This document shows, in pieces, positions 19,761 to 26,945 of a stretch of 64,000 nt of DNA. The first letter of the stretch is position 1; each line of letters opens with the position of its first letter. The stretch covers positions 3,732,501 through 3,796,500 of the forward strand of contig NZ_JACJUV010000001.1 of NCBI RefSeq assembly GCF_014218805.1, given 5' to 3'. The position numbers were made by a program, and so were the translations under genes. The stretch is from Teredinibacter franksiae (GTDB lineage Bacteria > Pseudomonadota > Gammaproteobacteria > Pseudomonadales > Cellvibrionaceae). Under the pieces are notes generated by a model. It saw nothing but the letters and a program-made list of their open reading frames with translations. It was not told where the DNA came from and made no database searches.

Positions 19761-20290
19761 CCCCGCCGCTTGCGGCGTAAAATTGAAGTATGAGTGAATA
19801 TATTCATAAGAGCCATAATGTGACTGTGTTGTTGTATCACCTTGTTTTTCCTGCGAAGTATAGGCGAGTGGTGTTTGATAGCGGTGTAGATAGAGCATTA
19901 CTAGAGGTGTGCCAAGAGATCGAGAAACGCTATGAATTAAAGTTTCTTGAGATAGGTACGGATAAGGACCATGTTCATTTTTTAGTGCAGTCTGTACCCA
20001 AATATAGCGTTACAAAGCTAGTGACAGTGATAAAAAGCTTGATTGCTCGCGAAGTCTTTAGAAAGTGCCCGCATGTAAAGAAGACGTTGTGGGGCGGGGA
20101 GTTTTGGTCCGATGGTTATTTTGCAAGTACAGTGGGTAAGCACGGAGACGAAAATACGATTATGAGCTATGTGAAGAATCAGGGAAAAGAGGCTGAATAT
20201 AAAGAGGTACATAAGGACCACCAGCTGGCATTATTCTAAAATACCCCGCTTCGAAAGAAGTCGAGCCTAGGCGAGAGGGCTTGCCCCGGG
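19761..20290 (+). mobile_element. IS200/IS605-type element with single tnpA
   Basis: A Y1 transposase gene flanked by subterminal hairpins rather than inverted repeats, as in the IS200/IS605 family. On the left is CGCCGCTTGCGGCG (19764-19777). On the right are CTTCGAAAGAAG (about 20249-20260) and GGGCTTGCCC (20277-20286). No tnpB/iscB-like gene is present. The exact ends cannot be set without comparison to other copies. Confidence 0.7.
19790..20239 (+). CDS. tnpA: IS200/IS605-family HUH transposase TnpA
   Basis: A 149-residue single-strand transposase acting on hairpin-bearing element ends. The HUH motif is visible as KDHVHFLVQ (about residues 64-72), and the catalytic tyrosine is likely the one in IMSYVKNQGKE near residue 127. 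The length is normal for IS200 TnpA and the frame is intact. It sits alone between a terminator and a small secreted-protein gene. Confidence 0.93.
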   Translation: MSEYIHKSHNVTVLLYHLVFPAKYRRVVFDSGVDRALLEVCQEIEKRYELKFLEIGTDKDHVHFLVQSVPKYSVTKLVTVIKSLIAREVFRKCPHVKKTLWGGEFWSDGYFASTVGKHGDENTIMSYVKNQGKEAEYKEVHKDHQLALF

Positions 20291-20449
20291 GATCTTTATG
20301 TACGCCTTCGTTTAAACTGACTTGCTCAATTGCTGGTGTGGGCTCAATGTCATGCTATCGGCGATGGGTTGCGAAAAATAATTTGAACCTTACTAGCGAG
20401 GCATACGACCTAACGGTAACTTTCTTCAAAAAAATGAAAAGGTACTGTT

Positions 20450-20737
20450 ATGACGCTTCACTCGATTGTTAAAGCTGCAATGGTTACTTCCATATTATTC
20501 GGTTCTGTATGCCATGCCGATACGTCCTCCGAGGGCATGGCTACAGGCAAGCATCAACACAAGCCTATCACCGTTACAAAACCTATTGATATGGCAGCGC
20601 CAGCGCTGGCTAGGGGCTCTTCAGCTAGCGCCAAAGACGGGTCTTTTCAAAATGTTCGTTCTGCCTATAGGCTTTGTCCAGATGGGACGATGATCAATGC
20701 AGGTGAAAAATGCCCAGAAAAGAATACTACAAAGTAG
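20450..20737 (+). CDS. Small exported hypothetical protein
   Basis: 95 residues with a signal peptide (about 1-23, SILFGSVCHA before DTSSEG). The mature part is about 70 residues, low in structure and rich in Lys/Thr/Ala, and ends in a compact YRLCPDGTMINAGEKCPEK segment whose two cysteines could form a disulphide. AAAGG lies 8-9 bases before the ATG. I do not recognise a family. A strong hairpin follows the stop. Exported to the periplasm or outside; function unknown. Confidence 0.6.
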   Translation: MTLHSIVKAAMVTSILFGSVCHADTSSEGMATGKHQHKPITVTKPIDMAAPALARGSSASAKDGSFQNVRSAYRLCPDGTMINAGEKCPEKNTTK

Positions 20738-20804
20738 TACACCAGTATTTTGATGGTTTGGGTCTGCGCCTCTATCGTGCACCTAGCCAGCAGGATGCTC
20801 GGTG

Positions 20805-20839
20805 CCTTTTCGGGGTGGTTCCGCCCCACCCTGAAAAGG
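20805..20839. other. 14-bp stem-loop after the small exported protein
   Basis: CCTTTTCGGGGTGG (20805-20818) pairs with CCACCCTGAAAAGG (20826-20839) with one G-T wobble and a 7-base loop. No T-tract follows, so it is either a Rho-dependent or processed 3' end, or part of an unrecognised repeat. Confidence 0.5.
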
Positions 20840-21386
20840 TGCTCCATACCCATGGCAGCCTACCTGCGCGCTATGCAGGCCAGCGGACGGCTTTCCCATG
20901 ATGGCGTCAACGCTAAAATTTGATAATGTAAATAATGCCAAAAATAGAGTAATTCCCGGTATAATTGTATCTAAATGCCTATGCTGCTGCTCGGAGTTAA
21001 AGATAGTTCAGAAAACAGAGCGCTCGGCCCAGGAATTTGTGCTGTTGGGGTGTCTGGATGATTTGATCAATGACTCAAATCCAGATCACGATCGGCTTAT
21101 CCTGTCTTGACAAATTTTATTTTGTGAATCATCCAGTTGGTAGGCTCGGGATGCCATGGCTATGAATGGCGCTAATGGTGAATATGTTTAAGGTGGTGTT
21201 GGGTCTGAGTTGGGGGGCCGGTCTTGTATGGAGATTTACACTATCTAATCAATTAATAGAGGCGCCCTTTAGGCCGCCGTGGAAACGTTAGCAGTAAACT
21301 CTATGAATTTTAAAGCATCGAGCAGTAATTTCTTGCAAATAATTTTTTACAGCGCCTAGATGAAAAATGTAACCACGGCGCGCAAA
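20840..21386. other. Intergenic region with one MITE-like end
   Basis: No convincing gene. The 70-codon frame at 20898 lacks a ribosome site. At 21248-21274 one terminus of the short inverted-repeat family (CAATTAATAGAGGCGCCC) is present; no partner end was found nearby, so it may be a solo or decayed copy. Confidence 0.4.
21248..21274 (-). repeat. Solo terminus of the MITE-like family
   Basis: CAATTAATAGAGGCGCCCTT here is the reverse complement of the GGTGCCTCTATTAATTG type ends seen at 23061, 26131 and 61527. No matching second end within a few hundred bases was recognised. Confidence 0.5.
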
Positions 21387-22082
21387 ATGAAGCCTTTAAG
21401 CAAACTCGCGATAGCGAAGATACCCAATAATGGCGGCGAATTAACTTTATTTTGCCGCGAAGAAGAATTTTCTATTCGGCTTTCCGGCGTACGCGGGGAG
21501 TTAATGAATAGTCGGGTTTATAATTCCGAGCAGGAATTGGCAAAGCTGGGTTGTGCTCATATTCAAAATAAAGATAATGCGGAGGTGTTAGTCGGTGGTT
21601 TGGGTATGGGTTATACCTTGGCGTCAGCACTGGAGAGCGTTACTGCAAACTCACGGGTCACTGTGGCGGAGCTTGTTCCTGAGGTGGTTGAATGGAATCA
21701 AGGCCCGCTGGGTGAATGTGCGGGCAAGCCATTAGCCGATGGCCGCTGCCAAGTAAGGTTGGGCGATATTGTCGAATTAATTAGATTGCAGCAACCAGAT
21801 TTTGATGCCATTTTACTGGATGTTGATAATGGTCCGGAGGGTATTACCCATAGCAATAACAATTGGTTGTATTCCACCAGCGGCTTAGACGCCTTATATA
21901 ACAGTTTACGCCCTGAAGGCATGTTGGCCGTGTGGTCTGCCGGAGCAGACCCTATGTTCACTATTCAACTAAAAAAAGCTCGGTTCTCAGTTGAAGCGCG
22001 CACCGTGAGATCTAGGCCGGGTAAAGGCAGTCGACATACCATTTTTCTAGCAAAAAAACTTTGCGTTAGCCCCCGGTGGTAA
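21387..22082 (+). CDS. Spermidine-synthase-like SAM-fold protein
   Basis: About 231 residues of the spermine/spermidine synthase-like methyltransferase fold. Visible are the glycine-rich binding loop VLVGGLGMGYTL, the following acidic strand end VAELVPEVVEW, and ILLDVDNGPEG in the next motif. The family includes many uncharacterised stand-alone proteins; the N-terminal beta domain of true SpeE is short here, so polyamine synthesis is not assured. The frame opens at 21360, but ATG 21387 (MKPLSKLAIAK) is preferred because homologues usually begin with MKPW/MKPL; neither start has a strong ribosome site. It stands alone. Confidence 0.8.
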   Translation: MKPLSKLAIAKIPNNGGELTLFCREEEFSIRLSGVRGELMNSRVYNSEQELAKLGCAHIQNKDNAEVLVGGLGMGYTLASALESVTANSRVTVAELVPEVVEWNQGPLGECAGKPLADGRCQVRLGDIVELIRLQQPDFDAILLDVDNGPEGITHSNNNWLYSTSGLDALYNSLRPEGMLAVWSAGADPMFTIQLKKARFSVEARTVRSRPGKGSRHTIFLAKKLCVSPRW

Positions 22083-22534
22083 CCCGTTTAGGTCGGCCTG
22101 ACAAACACTTGCAGTTTGACGCATGTATATACGCGACGTCGTTATGCTTTGCGCTATATTTCAGGGCGAATCATGACAATAGTCGCAGACTGGATGGGTG
22201 TTGATTCATAGCGTGATTCCAGCGATACCTTTCTACCGCAGGTTGCAGAACCCGAATGGCATGACCACTTTGGATACTCTTGCGGGTGGCGTGTTTACAG
22301 TAGGTGCAGGCGGAATTGAGCGGCTCTATGTTATACGTAATTTTAATATGGCTTGAGCCTACAATACGTTGGGAATATTTTATTTTTGGACGTCGGTAAT
22401 ACCGGTATTGCTGAATATAGAGCTGTTAAGGTTGTAAACAAGTAAAAACATAGTCAGTGTATTTTAACGAAATTTTTTTGTCCGCTTAAAAATTCACTAA
22501 ATACTAACGTTAACTTTATAGGAATTGTCTTTTA
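22083..22534. other. Intergenic region, nothing recognised
   Basis: About 450 bp without a supported gene. It is AT-rich towards the 22535 gene, where its promoter presumably lies. Confidence 0.35.
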
Positions 22535-22801
22535 ATGCTGGATAAAATTAATATTATACGAAATTACCTGAATGAAGCTAAAACTCGCTGTACATATAAT
22601 GCAGCAGCTCAAGCGCTAGGCATTAAACCGGCCGAGTTTAAAAAACTAATGGGTGAACGTAGGCCGGAAAATTCTTGGTTCGTTAACACAGGTGCTGGAG
22701 AGCCAGTAGGATACGCTGACAGTGAAAAACATCCTGAGCTGTATCGGACTAAACGAATTATCACTTCTGCAGAGGTCTTAACCAGAAATCTTGAGCTGTG
22801 A
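22535..22801 (+). CDS. Small hypothetical protein with helix-turn-helix-like N-terminus
   Basis: 88 residues. The segment CTYNAAAQALGIKPAEFKKLMG (about 19-40) has the spacing of a helix-turn-helix. The C-terminal half includes NSWFVNTGAGEPVGY and KHPELYRTKRII. An AGGA 10-11 bases before ATG 22535 gives a modest ribosome site. It reads like a conserved protein, possibly a small DNA-binding or MGMT-N-like domain, but I cannot name a family. No partner gene is close. Confidence 0.6.
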   Translation: MLDKINIIRNYLNEAKTRCTYNAAAQALGIKPAEFKKLMGERRPENSWFVNTGAGEPVGYADSEKHPELYRTKRIITSAEVLTRNLEL

Positions 22802-23060
22802 GAAAAGTTAATCAGGTATTTAATATGCGCTGCATTATTGGTAGACAGCTAAAAGCGCTACTTCGCCGTAGCATGTGCTTAGCTAAAAAGCCCTAAATGT
22901 AAGGCCAGTGGAGAAACTACAAGGGTATCGCAGAGAAAAGTCGAGCTGACGCAATAGCCTTGCTATTTTATCAAAGCTGGCTCTTTGCTCTTTGCGGTTT
23001 GAACTTTCACTGATGCGCCGCTTAGGCCCTTTATATAGACGTTACGGTCTAAAGGTAAAG
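22802..23060. other. Intergenic region before the MITE-like element
   Basis: Contains an imperfect hairpin (around 22850-22886, GCGCTAC / GTAGCATGTGC) shortly after the 22535 gene and no supported gene. With the repeat element that follows, the gap to the UPF0316 pseudogene is about 540 bp. Confidence 0.35.
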
Positions 23061-23216
23061 GGTGCCCTCTATTAATTGATTTTAGCCCCTACGCGACCTG
23101 TCAAACCTTAGGGTGAGGCGGGCTACGCAGCGGAAGGCTGGTTGTCTTTTCATGCTGGCCAACGCTGGCATATGGCTTGCTAAGCCCGAGGCCAAAAGCA
23201 ATTAATAAAAATGCCC
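23061..23216. repeat. MITE-like element, copy 1 (about 156 bp)
   Basis: Ends are related inverted sequences: GGTGCCCTCTATTAATTG at 23061 and, on the other strand, GGGCATTTTTATTAATTGCT from 23216. TAAAG flanks both sides (23056-23060 and 23217-23221) and could be a target duplication. The GC-rich interior shares blocks such as GCCATAT and GCGTTGGC with the copy at 26126-26300 when one copy is reversed. It encodes no protein. Confidence 0.65.
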
Positions 23217-23345
23217 TAAAGTTTAAGTGTGGATGTGAGTGCACGACTAAGATTCTTAGTCTCAGTAAGTACTTACGAATGGTTTATAGTGCACACGTGA
23301 TATTTTTGTATACATTTCTATTGGCTCCCAATTGGCCCTTCCAGT

Positions 23346-24058
23346 ATGAACAAATTATTGGGTAGCATGCCCTATTTGTTAGCATTGCTTGTTTTTATAG
23401 CCCAAGTCATGGTTGTATCTCTAGGGACTTTTCGTACTATTGTTGTCTTTCGTGGGCACAAATTTTTAGCGGCCTTCATCGGTTTTTTGAAATCACTATA
23501 TGGCTAGTTGCGGCGGGCCAGGTTTTTCAGAATCTTGATCAGTGGTATCTTGCGTTAGCCTACGCTGGCGGATTCTCCGTTGGAAATTATGTTGGTATGT
23601 GGATTGAAAATCGTTTCGCCATTGGCAATGAGCTTGTTCGATGCTTATCATTTAACCGTGATGTTTTGGCGGAAAAAATACGTAAAAAAGGCTTTGAAGT
23701 CGTTTCATTTGATGGTGATATGGGCCACGAAAAGCCGATCGAGTTATTGTTTATAGTTGAAAAACGCCGTAATGTCCCTAGCCTGATAAACTTAATTAAG
23801 ACCCTTGATTCGACGGCAGTCTATTCTGTATCTGATGTAAAGAGCGTTTACGAAGGACCCGGCCCGGTAGGAAGGCGAATGTTTTTTTTAGGTAGATTTA
23901 AACTGGATGCCGAGCAGCCGAATATGGCTAGAGTCTTTGTGATAGACAGCTTAGTTTTTGGTTTGCCGGAGTCCAAAAGCAATTATAAGAGCTGCGCTAA
24001 AATTAGGCGTGGAGATGAATGCCCGCTAGCCGTGCGGATAGCGGGTAAAAGGGGATAG
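23346..24058 (+). pseudogene. UPF0316 (DUF5698/DUF2179) membrane protein gene broken by a 1-base frameshift
   Basis: From ATG 23346 the frame encodes a membrane segment with QVMVVSLGTFRTIVVFRGHK and LAAFIGF, typical of the DUF5698 N-terminus, then terminates at a TAG near 23504. Reading one extra base in the T6 run at 23483-23488 restores a continuous protein (GFFEITIWLVAAGQVFQNLD, then YAGGFSVGNYVGMWIENRFA) that joins the 153-codon frame at 23597-24058 carrying the DUF2179 domain. The reconstructed protein has the usual two-part UPF0316 layout. Either the gene is recently inactivated, it is restored by slippage at the homopolymer, or the base is a sequencing error. The end of a MITE-like copy lies 130 bp upstream. 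Confidence 0.8.
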
Positions 24059-24067
24059 CTTTAGGCG

Positions 24068-26116
24068 TTATTCTTTAGCGTTGGATTGATTAATTAAGCC
24101 ACCGAGCATGGTTGTTGCTTTACTGCTTGGAACGGCTGTGGCCATGCCGAGTTGAATCGCCGCTTTACCTGCCTCAGAATTTGCCAGGTTTACGAGGGTA
24201 TCTGAGTAGGTTTTTTGCGATTGAAGTGCCGCTTTTGCGGCTTCTGTTGCGCCTTCGGCGACGTTATCGGCAAGCTTGCCCGCCAATGATGCGGATTCTG
24301 TCGTACCACTCATATCACGGAATTGATTACCGGCCTGAAGTGCGTTCAAAATATTCGTTAGGCCGGAGCCTTGTGCTCCGCTTAGGGACTGCAGGCTCTG
24401 TAGGGTTGCTTGAGATGCGTCCAAGTGTGTATCCGCAGTGCTCGTATCGGTTGCGCGACTGGCCACCATACTTTCACTGATTTCCGGTGGTAAAATAGGT
24501 ATCGGTGAAGCATTCCAATCCCAAAAGCGGGTGATGTCAATTTTCTCGGCGGCGTTAGATTGACCCAAAACAGCCTCTGCAAACATGCCTTCGGTCGGCA
24601 ATACAACGCTGGTTTTAGACGCGTCTTCGGGATCTTGAAGGTATTCGTGTTCAAATGCCGTTTGCTCCTCTCCTTTTTCAAAATGCCACGGTAGAGCAAG
24701 CAAGTTACCAAAAACGCCAACGGGTTTGGGATTAATTAACGCGCCTAATTTTTTTCCCTCGTAGGTTAAGCTGGAAACAAGACGTGCGATTCGATGGGGG
24801 TCTAGGTCCATCCACATTAATTGATTGAAAATGAGTTTGTCGCGTTGTAGAAACTGTACTAACTCTTCATGACTAACTTGCATGCTTAACTGGATGTTTT
24901 CGAGAGCTTCAGTGGCAGCCGATAGGGCGTGAAGGGCAGCACTTAATGCCATTTTTAATGGTTTATTGCTGGCTCTAAATGCGGCTTTAAGCGCATTAGG
25001 CATTCCGGTGGCTAAGAGCGCCTCCATTTTTTCTCTATTGGTGCTATAGGCGAGGCGGGTGGAGTCGACGACTTTTGTTCTTTCAGCTACTACGGTCTGC
25101 TGGTTTTTGAGTGCAATTTGAAGCTGCTCTTCCTTTTTGGCACTATCCATTAGCATTTGCCTCAAATCGACAAATCCGACCTTAGTGGCAATGACTACTA
25201 ATGTTTCTCGGAATTTACTTAAGTTGTTATCCTCATCGAAATTGATGACTTTCATGGGAATAAAAACACAGCGTTGTGCTTTAACCGCGCGTGTTTTTAG
25301 TTGGTAAACTTGAAGTACTTCGTAATACTGTACCGTAAGTGCATGCTGGCGATTGTAATTGGCCACAACGCGTGTAGAGGCTTCGGTACTCTCGCTTTGG
25401 CTAACTTCGCGAACAGAGCTCGAGCGGCGAGAACGGGTTGCTTGGCTGAGCTGCTGTGCGCGTTGGTTGGCAAAGGAATTTGACTGTGCAGATAAGTTAC
25501 GTTCACCGGTACTGACCGATGCGGTGAAGCCAAGGCTGCTCGCTACCGAGGTTGAGGCGGACGCACCGCCGAATAGAAAACCGGCATTGCCGCTGGCCTG
25601 ACTTTGGGAGCTGGACCCAAAGGAGAGTGAATTACCGGTTTGTAATTCATAGGCTTGCGCCTGTTGGATTTCAGCCGTTGCTAATGTATGTTCTGTTTGG
25701 TTCGATACTTGGTCCGCTTGGCTTGTAACCGCGGCATCATTGGCTTCCTCTCTTCGGCGCCAATCAACCACGGCTATTTTAGTGACTTCCCCCGGGGCTA
25801 GGCAGAGTGAATGCAGTAGTTCGCCTAAGGCCAGTCCTTCCATAAACCAACCCTGTTCTTGGGTTAGAAGAACGCCAACGGCTGGTCGCTTTGTTTCATC
25901 TGGCAATTGTATGAACGGATCTATCGGTGCTTGGATTGCTTCACCAGGTGCTGTGTCGTCGCCCTCATAATCAGTGATATGCAGTGAAGTATAATAGGCA
26001 GAATTATTTACGGGGAGTTCATTCATCTTAGGAATAAGGTATGAGGGTGTTTCGGCGTCTGTTGTCATTTTGGGAGCTGGTCCATTGTTAGGGGCTTGGT
26101 CATTATTGGGTTCCAT
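24068..26116 (-). CDS. Large conserved-looking protein of unknown function
   Basis: 682 residues, no signal peptide and no convincing membrane span. An acidic, proline-rich N-terminus (about 1-60) is followed by a hydrophobic core, GVLLTQEQGWFMEGLALGE and LLHSLCLAPGEVTKIAVVDW (about 80-120). A long Ser/Gln/Ala/Glu-rich stretch with heptad character comes next (about 120-250), then a helical segment with ERTKVVDSTRLAY (about 310-430), a WxWD-containing segment (FWDWNASPIP, about 525-535) and an Ala/Ser-rich helical tail. The low-complexity middle has a trailing Gly/Ser block (SGNAGFLFGGASASTS). AAGGA 7 bases before the ATG supports the start; this ribosome site abuts the MITE-like element at 26126, so transcription must start within or beyond it. 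I recognise no family. Confidence 0.75.
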   Translation of the reverse strand: MEPNNDQAPNNGPAPKMTTDAETPSYLIPKMNELPVNNSAYYTSLHITDYEGDDTAPGEAIQAPIDPFIQLPDETKRPAVGVLLTQEQGWFMEGLALGELLHSLCLAPGEVTKIAVVDWRRREEANDAAVTSQADQVSNQTEHTLATAEIQQAQAYELQTGNSLSFGSSSQSQASGNAGFLFGGASASTSVASSLGFTASVSTGERNLSAQSNSFANQRAQQLSQATRSRRSSSVREVSQSESTEASTRVVANYNRQHALTVQYYEVLQVYQLKTRAVKAQRCVFIPMKVINFDEDNNLSKFRETLVVIATKVGFVDLRQMLMDSAKKEEQLQIALKNQQTVVAERTKVVDSTRLAYSTNREKMEALLATGMPNALKAAFRASNKPLKMALSAALHALSAATEALENIQLSMQVSHEELVQFLQRDKLIFNQLMWMDLDPHRIARLVSSLTYEGKKLGALINPKPVGVFGNLLALPWHFEKGEEQTAFEHEYLQDPEDASKTSVVLPTEGMFAEAVLGQSNAAEKIDITRFWDWNASPIPILPPEISESMVASRATDTSTADTHLDASQATLQSLQSLSGAQGSGLTNILNALQAGNQFRDMSGTTESASLAGKLADNVAEGATEAAKAALQSQKTYSDTLVNLANSEAGKAAIQLGMATAVPSSKATTMLGGLINQSNAKE

Positions 26117-26125
26117 AAAATATCC

Positions 26126-26300
26126 TTAGGGTGCCTCTATTCATTGCTTTTGGCCTCTGGTTTTGTGTGTGGTCTGGCAGGCCATATTGCGGCGTTGGCA
26201 TGCTTGGAAAGGCCGTTTGCTTTCGTTTCGCCGCCCGTCTTAGGTCAAGGCTTGCCAGACCGCGCGGAGGCAAAACTTAATTTCTAGAGGTGTCCCTTTG
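26126..26300. repeat. MITE-like element, copy 2 (about 175 bp)
   Basis: Ends are inverted: GGGTGCCTCTATTCATTGCT at 26129 and, on the other strand, GGGACACCTCTAGAAATT from 26297. The interior has GCCATATTGCGGCGTTGGC and CTTGCCAGACCGCGCGG and aligns with copy 1 in reversed orientation. It sits immediately upstream of the 24068-26116 gene and could carry its promoter. Confidence 0.65.
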
Positions 26301-26945
26301 TATTTAGGCTCTTTGTGTGTTTTTACTTTTGAGCGAAAAAACTTAACACGTTTCTGTTATTAATAGTATGAAAAAAACGAACATTAAAATAGATGGGGTT
26401 GGGTTAGATCTAGGGCCGAGCTGTGTGTATTTTTGTCGCTTACAGGTACAATTTTGACGCGTAAGTGCGTGGTGTTATAGATGTTAGGCTTTAGCGCTAT
26501 AAGTTTAGATTTTGATTCTGAGAAGGTATGCAGCATACTAACTGCGCACCTTAAAATAGTAGGCCAGCGTTTTTAAATCGGTACGTTGCGTTCTGCGGGG
26601 GCAAGGCGTTTAGATTCCCTCGGATGGCAGTATAGGCGACCAGTGTTTTTTTGTGGATAAGGGCCTGTGGCCTAGAGCGTTTGCCGGAAAGCTGCGCTAC
26701 ACTTGGCTCTTCGGTATTCGCCGTATTGGTCGTCGCTGTACAGGGTTAAACGCGGCTGTACCCCTCGATGGATAATCACCGCGGGTCGTCGATATGGTGA
26801 CGTATCGGGGTAGAAATATTTTGCCTGTCATCGGTCAATTGCAACCTTTTCAATGATCTAGAGGGCCAATATAGGTTACTTCTACTAACAGGTTATGTAA
26901 TAAAAGTTTCGTCTAAAAAATCTTAAAGCTCACGGGAGAGCGGCT
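26301..26945. other. Intergenic region before the P-type ATPase
   Basis: About 645 bp between the MITE-like copy and the ATPase gene. No gene, hairpin terminator or recognised regulatory site was seen; it should hold the ATPase promoter. Confidence 0.35.

Noticed and set aside
20898..21110. 70-codon plus-strand frame
   Set aside because: Lacks a ribosome site and any known pattern.
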